NCBI RefSeq assembly: GCF_904846065.1
Contig: NZ_CAJGZV010000001.1
Coordinates: 930,001 to 994,000, forward strand
Reading direction: 5' to 3'
DNA length: 64,000 nt
Source: Psychrobacter immobilis
Lineage (GTDB): Bacteria; Pseudomonadota; Gammaproteobacteria; Pseudomonadales; Moraxellaceae
How positions within the stretch are numbered: position 1 is the stretch's first letter; every line of letters begins with the position of its first letter. Of the stretch, positions 55,480 to 64,000 are shown in pieces. Both the position numbers and the translations under genes were made by a program. Under the pieces are notes generated by a model. That model saw nothing but the letters and a program-made list of their open reading frames with translations, was not told where the DNA came from and did no database searches.

Positions 55480-56322
55480 ATGTCGAAGCGTACGGTATTA
55501 GTGACGGCATTGATAGGGTTGATGCTCACTGGTTGTCAAAGCACGCCGACCAATGATTTGACAAATATCGCGGCTTATCAAACGTCTACGCGACCCAATG
55601 ACAATCGTAACTTAGATCAACAAGAAATTGCTCGCGTGCGCACTTCACTTGCCGCGCAATATATCCGCAAAAATGAGCTTGATACCGCTCAGCGCCAACT
55701 CGAAAAAGCCTTTGCTGCCGATAGCCGTTACGCGCCAGCCTATGATATGATGGGCGTTTTGCTGCAGCAAGAGGGCAGTCGACTCAATCTCGAAAAAGCC
55801 GATCAATATTTTAAAAAAGCGATCGCGCTTGATAAAGATTTTGAGCAAGCCCACAATAACTATGGCGTTTATTTGTCACAAATGAAGCGCTATCGTGAAG
55901 CGGCAGAGCAGTTTGAGATTGCAGGTTCAGCATTAGGTTACGAAGGTCGTATTGGTGCGCTAGAGAATCTAGGACGCACTTACTTACAGCTAGGTGATCG
56001 CAGTGCGGCTGCTAAAGCATTTTTACGGGCACTTGATGGCAATCGCAATAGTATTATTGCCCATATCGAGTTGGTCGATTTATTGCTTGAGCAGCAACGT
56101 GTTCCACAGGCTCAAAGGCTTTATGATGAAACCTTGATACTGGTGCAAGGGCAGGGCATTAGCCCGCGCTTGCTATTACAAGGTATCAAATTGGCCGCTG
56201 CACAAAACAACATAACGACGCGCCAGCAATTGGCACAGCAGCTTTTATCCGCTTATCCTTTAAGTGATGAAGCAAAACAACTTAAGACTTGGCTTAACAA
56301 TCCAGAGGCACCATGGAAATGA
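55480..56322 (+). CDS. pilW: type IV pilus biogenesis lipoprotein PilW/PilF
   Basis: A 280-residue protein from the ATG at 55480, chosen because it gives an 18-residue lipoprotein signal (MSKRTVLVTALIGLMLTGC). The in-frame ATG at 55300 would bury this signal 60 residues deep. Five or six TPR repeats follow, for example RTSLAAQYIRKNELDTAQRQ, APAYDMMGVLLQQEG, QAHNNYGVYLSQMKRYREAA and ALENLGRTYLQLGDRSAAAK. PilF/PilW helps the secretin PilQ assemble in the outer membrane. The gene position between rlmN and rodZ is conserved. It overlaps rodZ by 10 bases. Confidence 0.88.
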   Translation: MSKRTVLVTALIGLMLTGCQSTPTNDLTNIAAYQTSTRPNDNRNLDQQEIARVRTSLAAQYIRKNELDTAQRQLEKAFAADSRYAPAYDMMGVLLQQEGSRLNLEKADQYFKKAIALDKDFEQAHNNYGVYLSQMKRYREAAEQFEIAGSALGYEGRIGALENLGRTYLQLGDRSAAAKAFLRALDGNRNSIIAHIELVDLLLEQQRVPQAQRLYDETLILVQGQGISPRLLLQGIKLAAAQNNITTRQQLAQQLLSAYPLSDEAKQLKTWLNNPEAPWK

Positions 56323-57131
56323 CCACCCCATCATTAAATACTCAATCTAACGCTCAGGGATCATTTGGTGCCGTGTTGCAGCAAGCCCGTAAAAATAAGC
56401 AAATCAGCTTAGACGAGGTAGCTGCCGAGTTATTTATTTTAAAGCGTCATTTGAAAGCGCTTGAAAATGAAAATTTTTCGGAGATGCCGCAAGCTGCTTT
56501 TGCCCGTGGGTTTGCCATCAATTATGCTAAGTTTTTGGGTTTAGATCCTGTAAAAATAGCAACCAGCTTTGATGCCGCTTATCCTACGGAGCTGAAAGCA
56601 AAGTCAGTGAATAACACGGATACGCCACTGCGTCCAATGGGCACGTTGCAACGTGATACGCACAATCGTATTCGTTTTAACCCACTACTGATCATCGCCG
56701 TCATTGGTGTCATTATTTTAGCGATTTTCTTATTTCGCATGGTGAGTAATGCCAGTAAAGAGAATACCGAGCAGCCAGTATCGACGGTCGAAGACGTCTC
56801 AGCGATAGAGCAAGCGCAAGGTGCGGCAATCAATACTGATGAGATGGGCGTTGGTGCCTCTGGCTCTGCTCTAAACTTGGGCGGCGATGCAAGTCCAGCG
56901 TCTTTAGATGTCAAACTGACGGATACCGCCGTCGTGAGTATTACTGATGCCTCTGGTAGTAGTTTAATGAGTGGCTCGCAGACATCTGGGGATTATAAAC
57001 TGTCAGGTACGCCGCCGTTTAATGTACAAATTGATAATGTTGATAATGTCAGCATAATGCTTAACCAAGAAGCAGTTGCGCTAAATACTTATGCAACAGA
57101 TAAGCAAGCCAATTTTGAGTTAGCGCCTTAA
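56313..57131 (+). CDS. rodZ: cytoskeleton protein RodZ
   Basis: A 272-residue protein. The N-terminal helix-turn-helix domain (FGAVLQQARKNKQISLDEVA, FILKRHLKALENENF, FARGFAINYAKFLGLD) binds MreB. A single membrane helix follows at about residues 128-148 (LLIIAVIGVIILAIFLF), then a periplasmic linker and a C-terminal DUF4115 domain (VKLTDTAVVSITDASGSSL, GTPPFNVQIDNVDNVSI). RodZ links the MreB filament to the wall-building complex and keeps rod or coccobacillus shape. A second in-frame ATG lies two codons later. Confidence 0.9.
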   Translation: MEMTTPSLNTQSNAQGSFGAVLQQARKNKQISLDEVAAELFILKRHLKALENENFSEMPQAAFARGFAINYAKFLGLDPVKIATSFDAAYPTELKAKSVNNTDTPLRPMGTLQRDTHNRIRFNPLLIIAVIGVIILAIFLFRMVSNASKENTEQPVSTVEDVSAIEQAQGAAINTDEMGVGASGSALNLGGDASPASLDVKLTDTAVVSITDASGSSLMSGSQTSGDYKLSGTPPFNVQIDNVDNVSIMLNQEAVALNTYATDKQANFELAP

Positions 57132-57264
57132 TTTTTAAAGCGGCTAATTTTGAATGCTAGTCTTATCGACTGCTGTACAAGATTTATTTTTAAAAGTTGC
57201 TATCTGCAAGCTATTATAAGTGTGTTTTTTCTGCGTTTTTTCGCTCTAACTGAAGGGTTTGTCT

Positions 57265-58380
57265 ATGTCAACGTCAGCGCCTATTAACCGTCGCCTTACC
57301 AAAAAAATATATGTCGGTGATGTCGCGATTGGTGGTGATGCGCTGATTAGTGTGCAGAGTATGACCAATACAGATACTTGTGATGTGGCAGCCACTGTCG
57401 CTCAAATCGAACGTTGCGTTGAAGCTGGTGCGGATTTGATGCGGGTGTCGACGCCAACGATGGATACGGTCAAAGCTTTTGGCGAAATTCGTAAGCTGGT
57501 CAGTGTGCCTTTGATTGCAGATGTGCATTTCGACCACAAAATTGCGTTAGCAGTTGCCGAAGCAGGGGCTGACTGTCTGCGTATTAATCCAGGTAACATT
57601 GGTAGCGATGCCAAAGTACGTGAAGTGGTCGCCTGTGCCAAATATTACAACATCCCTATTCGTATCGGTGTCAATGCAGGCTCGCTCGAAAAAGACATTC
57701 AGCGCAAATATACCGAGCCAACTGGCGAGGCGATGCTTGAATCAGCCATGCGCCATATTGATATATTAGATCGTCTAAATTTTGATCAATATAAAGTGTC
57801 GGTTAAAGCCAGTAATGTGTTTTTGACCTTGGATGCGTATCGTCTGATTTCTGCCCAAATTGATAATCCGCTGCATTTAGGCGTCACCGAGGCAGGCGTT
57901 TATCGTACGGGCGCGGTTAAATCTGCGATTGCACTTGGCGGTTTATTATTAGATGGCATCGGTGATACCATCCGTATCTCACTGGCGGCAGAGCCTGAAG
58001 AAGAAATTAAAATCGGCTTTGATATTTTAAAATCGCTCAATATACGTTCTAATGGTGTCAACTTTATTGCGTGCCCAAGCTGCTCGCGCCAAGAGTTTGA
58101 TGTGATTAGAGTCATGACCGCTTTAGAGTCGCGCTTAGAAGACATTCGTGAACCGATGAATCTGTCTGTGATCGGCTGTAAGGTAAATGGTCCTGGTGAA
58201 GCGAAAGAGGCCGATATTGGCATTGTTGGTGCCGCACCAAGATCCTTGGTATATCGTATGGGTGAAAAAAGCCATCTTATCGATACCGACAATTTGGTCG
58301 ATGAAATAGAAGGTATGGTACGTGCACATGCCGAAGATTTGGCTAAAAAACGCGAGAATGAGATTATCCGCGTAAAATAA
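57265..58380 (+). CDS. ispG: 4-hydroxy-3-methylbut-2-en-1-yl diphosphate synthase IspG (GcpE)
   Basis: A 371-residue enzyme from the ATG at 57265, with AAGGG upstream (a TTG two codons earlier is in frame). It makes HMBPP from MEcPP in the non-mevalonate isoprenoid pathway. Marks are [48 protein letters not shown] and [20 protein letters not shown]. Cluster cysteines lie in [11 protein letters not shown] (Cys270, Cys273) and [16 protein letters not shown] (Cys305). Its place between rodZ and hisS is conserved. Confidence 0.96.
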   Translation: MSTSAPINRRLTKKIYVGDVAIGGDALISVQSMTNTDTCDVAATVAQIERCVEAGADLMRVSTPTMDTVKAFGEIRKLVSVPLIADVHFDHKIALAVAEAGADCLRINPGNIGSDAKVREVVACAKYYNIPIRIGVNAGSLEKDIQRKYTEPTGEAMLESAMRHIDILDRLNFDQYKVSVKASNVFLTLDAYRLISAQIDNPLHLGVTEAGVYRTGAVKSAIALGGLLLDGIGDTIRISLAAEPEEEIKIGFDILKSLNIRSNGVNFIACPSCSRQEFDVIRVMTALESRLEDIREPMNLSVIGCKVNGPGEAKEADIGIVGAAPRSLVYRMGEKSHLIDTDNLVDEIEGMVRAHAEDLAKKRENEIIRVK

Positions 58381-58444
58381 AACACTATTATGAGCAAAAA
58401 ATAAAAGAAACACTTGTTAAAATTTTTAAGGATACGAGCGTACC

Positions 58445-59734
58445 ATGATTAAAGCTATCAAAGGGTTCAATGATATTTTGCCTGATCAGTCCGCAAAATG
58501 GCTGCATTTAGAAGCGATATTGGCTGAAGTACTGGGCAGATACGGCTTTGAGCATATTCGCTTGCCAATCGTTGAGCAAACCGATTTGTTTGCGCGTGCC
58601 ATTGGCGGTGCGACTGATATTGTCGAAAAAGAGATGTATAGCTTTACCGATAAATCTGAGCCACCAACGCCGTTGGCTCTACGCCCCGAAGGTACAGCAG
58701 GTGCAGTACGTGCTGTGATTGAGCACAACTTGCTGCGCGGTGATACGCCTAAATTATGGTATATCGGTCCAATGTTTCGCTATGAGCGTCCACAAAAAGG
58801 TCGTTATCGTCAGTTTCATCAAATAGGTGTTGAAAGCTTTGGTAGTGCCTTACCAGACGCTGACGCTGAGCTGATCGCCATGACTCATCTGATGTGGCAA
58901 GAGCTGGGTCTAAAAGATGAGATGCGTTTAGAGCTAAACAGTCTGGGCGAAATTGATGAGCGTCATGCTTATCGCGAAGCATTGGTTGCTTATTTAACCG
59001 ATAAAAAAGATCAGCTGGATGAAGACAGCAAGCGCCGCTTGACCACCAATCCGCTACGTATTTTAGACAGCAAAGAAGCCAGTACACAAGCCGTGTTGGT
59101 AGATGCGCCGAAGCTGGCTGACTTTTTAGGTGAAGAGAGCGTGGCACACTTTGAACAAGTGCAAACGTATCTGACTGAGCTTGGTATCAATTTTGAGATC
59201 AATCCGCACCTAGTACGCGGTCTTGATTATTATAACAAAACGGTTTTTGAGTGGGTGACTGACAAGCTTGGTAGCCAAGCGACTGTTTGTGCAGGCGGCC
59301 GTTATGATGGTTTGATCGGGCAACTAAAATCCATCGGTACTGATGGCAATAAGCCAGTAAAATCTGGGCCTGCTGTTGGATTTGCCATGGGGCTTGAGCG
59401 TTTATTACTATTAATGGAAGCGGTTGCGCCGATTGCTGATGTTCCCGCTTGCGATGTTTTCGTGGTTGCGCATCCAGAAGTTTATAGTGCTGGTATTGGC
59501 TATGCTCAACGCCTACGCTATAGTCGCCCAGACATTCGAGTGAAAATGGCGAGTGCGACGAGCCTAAAAGCGCAAATGAAGAAAGCCGATAAGTCAGGTG
59601 CTGCATTGACCGTTATTATTGCGCAGCAAGAGCTGGATGATAATACCCTCAGCGTTAAAGACATGCAGACGGGCGAACAACAGACGGTTGCGACAGATTG
59701 GCTGTCGAGTAAAGAAAATTTTATCCGTCAGTAA
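58445..59734 (+). CDS. hisS: histidyl-tRNA synthetase HisS
   Basis: A 429-residue class II synthetase. Motif 1 region is [15 protein letters not shown], motif 2 is [19 protein letters not shown] with the preceding [14 protein letters not shown], the histidine-specific block is [15 protein letters not shown], and motif 3 is [15 protein letters not shown] with [12 protein letters not shown] before it. The C-terminal anticodon-binding domain follows ([14 protein letters not shown]). AAGGA precedes the ATG. The complete motifs separate it from the HisZ paralogue at 49166. Confidence 0.97.
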   Translation: MIKAIKGFNDILPDQSAKWLHLEAILAEVLGRYGFEHIRLPIVEQTDLFARAIGGATDIVEKEMYSFTDKSEPPTPLALRPEGTAGAVRAVIEHNLLRGDTPKLWYIGPMFRYERPQKGRYRQFHQIGVESFGSALPDADAELIAMTHLMWQELGLKDEMRLELNSLGEIDERHAYREALVAYLTDKKDQLDEDSKRRLTTNPLRILDSKEASTQAVLVDAPKLADFLGEESVAHFEQVQTYLTELGINFEINPHLVRGLDYYNKTVFEWVTDKLGSQATVCAGGRYDGLIGQLKSIGTDGNKPVKSGPAVGFAMGLERLLLLMEAVAPIADVPACDVFVVAHPEVYSAGIGYAQRLRYSRPDIRVKMASATSLKAQMKKADKSGAALTVIIAQQELDDNTLSVKDMQTGEQQTVATDWLSSKENFIRQ

Positions 59735-59789
59735 TCAATTGCGGTTTTAGCATTAGCAATTTAATAACACTTTTATCAGGTAAACACAT

Positions 59790-60575
59790 ATGGCTCTGAC
59801 ACCCAATTCGCCGAATGCAGACAACTCAATGCAAGCGTTAAAGCAGTATGGCAGCTATATTGTCACTGCGATTTTGTTGGCACTGGCCGCTTATTTTGGT
59901 TGGACATATTGGCAGGACAACCATGCGCGCGTAGACACCGTTGCAGCAGATCATTATGCAGACATTCAGCGGTTGAATGAAGAAGTCAGTTTGGCCTCAC
60001 AAAACCCTGATTTGGAAGCAGAAGCACAAGCAGCACTTGCCCAAAGTCGCACCCAGCTAAATAAAGATATTGATGCGCTAGTTAGCAAGCATGGTGAGTC
60101 GGTTTACGCTTGGCAGGCACTGATGATTAAAGCGCGTCAGCAAGTAGATAATAATGAATTTGCCGAGGCAAGTGAAACCCTCAAAAAAGCATTGGCCATT
60201 GATTTAGGTGATGCAGGCTTACAGGCAATTACTCGTTTGCGCTATGCGACAACGTTACTAGCGGCAGGCGATGCGGATGCTGCATTAGCAGAAGCCAACA
60301 ATGATATGCCAAGCTCATTTGAAGCCAGCCAACAAGAGTTGTTAGGGGATATTTATTTGGCACAAGATAATAAAGACTCAGCGATCAAGTCTTATAATAA
60401 TGCTTGGGAGTTGTTACGCAACCGTCAAGAGACGCGTGCAGTATTGGCATTAAAGATGGAGAGTCTGGGCATCGTACCTGAGCCTATCGACGAACCAGTC
60501 AGTCTGATTCAAGAGTCAAGTAGTGCTGCACAGCCCTTAGTGGAAGAAAATGCTGCTGCCGAGGTTGCGCAATAA
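59790..60575 (+). CDS. yfgM: YfgM-family SecYEG-associated TPR protein
   Basis: A 261-residue protein with one N-terminal membrane helix (YIVTAILLALAAYFGWTYW) and a periplasmic part of TPR-like helices (YAWQALMIKARQQVDNNEFA, ITRLRYATTLLAAGDADAAL, LLGDIYLAQDNKDSAIKSYN). YfgM is an ancillary subunit of the Sec translocon that cooperates with PpiD in E. coli. The C-terminal tail (after residue 225) is acidic and Ala/Glu-rich, an addition compared with E. coli YfgM at about 206 residues. The hisS-yfgM-bamB-der order is conserved. Confidence 0.9.
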   Translation: MALTPNSPNADNSMQALKQYGSYIVTAILLALAAYFGWTYWQDNHARVDTVAADHYADIQRLNEEVSLASQNPDLEAEAQAALAQSRTQLNKDIDALVSKHGESVYAWQALMIKARQQVDNNEFAEASETLKKALAIDLGDAGLQAITRLRYATTLLAAGDADAALAEANNDMPSSFEASQQELLGDIYLAQDNKDSAIKSYNNAWELLRNRQETRAVLALKMESLGIVPEPIDEPVSLIQESSSAAQPLVEENAAAEVAQ

Positions 60576-60818
60576 TTGTACAGTGACAAGCGCTGTTAAC
60601 CAATAATAGCGTTTGCGTTCTACCTAATGCCTGATAATTGCTAGTCAATAGCGCGTATCTATAACCGTTCTACAAGCTAAGTGGTGCAGTAAAACAATCG
60701 CGTCGCATGGACAGCCAGCACTCATTGAATGTGCTTGGTGAATACTAAGCGCCGATCTGATATTTACTGATAACCAATTTACTAATTAATAATAATTTAT
60801 TTGTAGTGAGAACTCATA

Positions 60819-62027
60819 ATGACTCAATCTATTCGCTCTAGCAAGATATCAAAAGCTAAAACCATCAAATCGACGGTGATGCATGTGGCAGTATTGGCAG
60901 TGATGAGCACTGCGGTGATTGGGTGTAATCGCGGTATTAAACCCGTCGTCAATGATCCAGTCAAGCTGGTACAGATTGCTGAGCCTATCAGTGTGTTGCA
61001 ACCGGTTTTTAGCACGGATATTGGCAATAAAAAAGCCAGTAAAAAAGATCCATTAGACTTGCAAGTAGGTTATGTCAATGGACAAATCGTCACTGCATCG
61101 CGCGGTGGGGACTTGACCGGCTTTAACAGTGCAGGCGAACGTTTATGGTCGATCAACGTTGGCGATCAAATCACGGGCGGCGTTGCTTTAGATGCTTTAA
61201 GCCAAACAGCGATTATTAGCACACGCGGTGGTCAAGTGATGGCATTTGATAGTGTGACTGGCGCAAAACGCTGGCAGAAGCAGTTATCAGGATCAGTATT
61301 GACACCCGCTTTAATTACCAATAACCGTGTCATTCTATCAGCGAACGATGGCTTTTTACATGGCTTGTCACTACAGACAGGTCAGTCTGTCTGGCAGTTT
61401 GCCACACAAGTTCCAGCCATCAGTGTGCGCGGTAGTGCGGCGCCAACGTTATTAGATAGCAAAACGGCATTATTGGCGACTGCTGATGGTCGTTTACATG
61501 CGGTGACGACTGATAGTGGTTTACCGCAGTGGTCAAGACGTGTTGGCGTTGGCACTGGTAGTAGTGAAGTTGAGCGCATGAGTGATGTCGATGGTACGCC
61601 GATCGTCGATAAAAACCAGCTATTTGCCATCAGTTATAGTGGTCAGTTATTAGGTATTGATTTGGCTTCGCGTCAAGTCATGTTTGTCAACGAGCTTGCC
61701 AGCTTAAAGTCACTTGCTGTAAATAATCAGCAAGTGATTGGTACCAGCTTAGAGGGCAAAGTGGTTGCCTATAATCGCAGTAATGGTGAGGTTCTTTGGG
61801 AAAGTGAAGAGCTGGCTTATCGTCATTTAACCAATCCTGTAATGATTGGCAATTATATTGCCGTGGGTGATTTTGACGGCATGGTACACTTATTCGATCC
61901 AGCTAGCGGTAAAATCGTTAGCCGTGTACAAACTAAGGGCGCTTTGAGTAGCTTGCAAGTACAAGGCAGCCGCTTAATGACGCAGAGCACATCAGGACAG
62001 GTTGCTATTTGGCAATTAGCCCGCTAA
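60819..62027 (+). CDS. bamB: outer membrane protein assembly factor BamB
   Basis: A 402-residue lipoprotein (lipobox VIGC after a 35-residue signal region) with an eight-bladed PQQ-type propeller. Blade motifs include GDLTGFNSAGERLWSINVGD, GQVMAFDSVTGAKRWQKQL, GFLHGLSLQTGQSVWQF, GRLHAVTTDSGLPQWSRRV and GKVVAYNRSNGEVLWESEE. BamB is the non-essential lipoprotein of the BAM complex that helps BamA fold outer-membrane barrels. A gene-free gap of 243 bases separates it from yfgM. Confidence 0.94.
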   Translation: MTQSIRSSKISKAKTIKSTVMHVAVLAVMSTAVIGCNRGIKPVVNDPVKLVQIAEPISVLQPVFSTDIGNKKASKKDPLDLQVGYVNGQIVTASRGGDLTGFNSAGERLWSINVGDQITGGVALDALSQTAIISTRGGQVMAFDSVTGAKRWQKQLSGSVLTPALITNNRVILSANDGFLHGLSLQTGQSVWQFATQVPAISVRGSAAPTLLDSKTALLATADGRLHAVTTDSGLPQWSRRVGVGTGSSEVERMSDVDGTPIVDKNQLFAISYSGQLLGIDLASRQVMFVNELASLKSLAVNNQQVIGTSLEGKVVAYNRSNGEVLWESEELAYRHLTNPVMIGNYIAVGDFDGMVHLFDPASGKIVSRVQTKGALSSLQVQGSRLMTQSTSGQVAIWQLAR

Positions 62028-62408
62028 GCTTTTTATCGGTTAATGCTTACTTAGATAGTATGTTTGATATTATCGTTAAGCCAACTGGTTGATTGCAATT
62101 TTAGAGAACACAAACGCTGCTTCGTCAGCGTTTAGTGCCTTGTGTAAATTGCTTGTTTAAATACAGGCTTTCGCGTACTCTATGCGACCGATGCGCCGTA
62201 GGTGCTATCCATATATATTATTTATTTATCATTTAGTCATCTTATGTACCACTCGCTAATTGTAAAATAGCTGACTATTATTTTTACTATTGTTTTATCA
62301 TTCATTTTAATTTGCGGTCAAGAGCAGCTTATTCATGACTACTGTTATATCACTGGTTATAAGAATAACTGTACTGCCCGCCATTGTGCCTTTCACTGAG
62401 AGTAACCC
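62028..62408. other. 381-base region between bamB and der
   Basis: No gene is seen. A small hairpin AAACGCTG/CAGCGTTT with loop CTTCGT lies at 62112-62133 but has no T run. It may be a weak bamB terminator. The 3' half is AT-rich and holds the der promoter. Confidence 0.5.
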
Positions 62409-63851
62409 ATGAGTATCAAGCCTGTGGTCGCCTTAATTGGTCGTCCAAACGTCGGTAAATCCACCTTATTTAATCAGTTCACAAAAAGTCGGCAGGCATT
62501 GGTTGCTGATTTGTCAGGACTGACTCGTGACCGTCAGTACGGTGATGCGACCTATGAAGACAAATCTTTTATCGTTGTAGACACTGGTGGTATTGGTGAG
62601 GCGGATGATGGTAGCGGCAACATTGATGACTATATGTCTGAGCAATCGCATACAGCGATTCATGAAGCAGACATCATCGTATTTGTGGTAGATGCTCGTG
62701 CTGGTATGATCGGCGCAGATGCTGAGATTGGTAAGTTTTTGCACACCCTTGGCAAACCAGTCTATGTGGTTGCCAATAAAGTCGATGGTGCTCACGACGC
62801 TGCACCTGCCGAGTTTTATGCATTAGGATTGGGTGAGCCATATCCGATGGCGGCAAGTCATGGTCGCGGTGTCGGTAATTTGCTTGAAATATTGACAGCT
62901 GATATGCCTGAGCAAGAGAATGTTGTAGAGCCAAAAGGTTTGAAGTTAGCGATCATAGGTCGTCCAAACGTTGGTAAATCTACGCTAGTCAATCGTCTAT
63001 TGGGTGAAGACCGAGTAGTGGTTTTTGATATGCCCGGTACCACGCGTGACAGTATTTATATTCCTTATACACGCGAAGGTAAAGACTACGTCTTAATCGA
63101 TACCGCCGGTGTGCGCCGCCGCGGCAGAATTGATGAAAAAGTAGAGAAGTTCTCGGTCATTAAAACCCTGCAAGCAATCGAGGATTCTAACGTAACCGTT
63201 ATTGTTATTGATGCGCATGAAGGTATCGTTGATCAAGACTTGCATATGATTGGCTATGCGCTTGATGCGGGTCGTGCTTTAGTTGTTGCGATTAATAAGT
63301 GGGATGGTCTGACTGCTGATCAGAAAAATTATATCAAGATTGAGATGGATCGCCGCTTTAACTTTATCCCTTATGTAAAAGTGCATCTAATCTCAGCACT
63401 ACATGGTACGGGTGTGGGTAATCTATACCCGTCTATCTTGCGTGCTTATAAATCTTCGATGTTTGAAGTGTCAACCAATCGTTTGACTCAGATTCTGCAA
63501 GATGCGGTGACAGCCAATCCTCCACCAACGGTTGCTGGTCGCCGTATTAAACTGCGCTTTGCTCACATCGGTGGTCACAATCCGCCCGTGATTGTCATTC
63601 ATGGTAACCAAACCAGCGCGCTACCTAAGAGCTATCAGCGTTATCTGGAGAACCAATTCCGTCAAGTATTTAAGCTCGAAGGCACGCCGCTCAACGTTGT
63701 TCTTAAACAAAATGACAACCCATATGCCAACAAGAGCGATACGCCAACCAAAGCGAAGACGCAACAGCTGCGCCAACGCGAGCGTAATCGGGCACAAAAA
63801 TTTACTACCAAAGATAAGCAGAAATTCACCAATAAAGATAAAAAGCGTTAA
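62409..63851 (+). CDS. der: ribosome biogenesis GTPase Der (EngA)
   Basis: A 480-residue protein with two tandem GTPase domains and a C-terminal KH-like domain. First domain: G1 [18 protein letters not shown]2/G3 LTRDRQYGD and VVDTGGIG, G4 ANKVDG. Second domain: [37 protein letters not shown] and INKWDGL. The KH domain includes [20 protein letters not shown]. The last 40 residues are Lys/Arg/Gln-rich and probably bind rRNA. Der is essential for 50S subunit maturation. Confidence 0.97.
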   Translation: MSIKPVVALIGRPNVGKSTLFNQFTKSRQALVADLSGLTRDRQYGDATYEDKSFIVVDTGGIGEADDGSGNIDDYMSEQSHTAIHEADIIVFVVDARAGMIGADAEIGKFLHTLGKPVYVVANKVDGAHDAAPAEFYALGLGEPYPMAASHGRGVGNLLEILTADMPEQENVVEPKGLKLAIIGRPNVGKSTLVNRLLGEDRVVVFDMPGTTRDSIYIPYTREGKDYVLIDTAGVRRRGRIDEKVEKFSVIKTLQAIEDSNVTVIVIDAHEGIVDQDLHMIGYALDAGRALVVAINKWDGLTADQKNYIKIEMDRRFNFIPYVKVHLISALHGTGVGNLYPSILRAYKSSMFEVSTNRLTQILQDAVTANPPPTVAGRRIKLRFAHIGGHNPPVIVIHGNQTSALPKSYQRYLENQFRQVFKLEGTPLNVVLKQNDNPYANKSDTPTKAKTQQLRQRERNRAQKFTTKDKQKFTNKDKKR

Positions 63852-63937
63852 TTTAGCAAAATGATGAAGGTCTTTATATTGTTGTAGTAAATAAAGACTG
63901 TTTTATTCTATTGTTGATGCTTCTCTGTAATGTGCTA

Positions 63938-63968
63938 TATCATGATGATTATATCGGTCATCATGATA
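63938..63968. terminator. 11-bp perfect inverted repeat after der
   Basis: TATCATGATGA (63938-63948) and TCATCATGATA (63958-63968) enclose a 9-base loop about 90 bases after der. There is no T run right after it, so it may be a regulatory site of the next gene rather than a terminator. Confidence 0.4.
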
Positions 63969-64000
63969 CATTAATACGTTGTTAAGTTTTATTAACATGT

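Overview
This window looks like chromosomal DNA of a Psychrobacter-type bacterium (Moraxellaceae, Gammaproteobacteria). The reasons are the moderate-to-low G+C, the conserved gammaproteobacterial order ndk - rlmN - pilW - rodZ - ispG - hisS - yfgM - bamB - der, hisZ next to purA, and marine-type traits such as a trimethylamine monooxygenase. No rRNA, tRNA, CRISPR array, insertion sequence or prophage gene was recognised.

Layout. 1-4602: the 3' part of a ubiquinone-type FAD monooxygenase, two paralogous OmpA-like lipoprotein genes (the second split by an in-frame stop) around an uncharacterised membrane protein, and a LysO-type exporter on the minus strand. 4872-10572: an unusual lipid cluster made of a three-domain fusion (CDP-alcohol phosphatidyltransferase + alpha/beta hydrolase + methyltransferase), a patatin-like protein with altered catalytic residues, a short-chain dehydrogenase and a convergent CdsA-type cytidylyltransferase. 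It resembles the poorly understood E. coli ynbABC genes. 10645-16083: de novo NAD synthesis (nadA-nadB divergent from a Nudix/winged-helix regulator and nadC), with a matching palindrome in front of both arms. 16361-22896: a MarC protein, trimethylamine monooxygenase, a LysE/ArgO exporter, three tandem diverged paralogues of unknown function, and rluB.

23485-41416 is an 18-kb, one-direction capsule/exopolysaccharide locus of the Wzx/Wzy type: export and control genes wza-wzb-wzc, a membrane-bound sugar 4,6-dehydratase, flippase, five glycosyltransferases, a pyruvyl transferase, an EpsG-like polymerase, a PglC-like initiating phosphoglycosyl transferase and a sugar aminotransferase. It also holds a QueC-like PP-loop protein whose job there is not obvious.

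41727-64000 is mostly housekeeping: folD, a PsiE-family protein, a di-haem lipoprotein and an RCC1-propeller lipoprotein (with a possible Fur site), corA, a DUF2237 protein, hisZ, purA, an LprI-like secreted protein, ndk, rlmN, pilW, rodZ, ispG, hisS, yfgM, bamB and der. Several intrinsic terminators separate the units.

The best candidates for undescribed biology are the ynb-like lipid cluster with its Cys-for-Ser patatin homologue, the QueC-like protein in the polysaccharide locus, and the three tandem paralogues at 19561-21829, one of which carries a dockerin/EF-hand-like calcium loop. All function calls are from reading motifs by eye; no database search was run.
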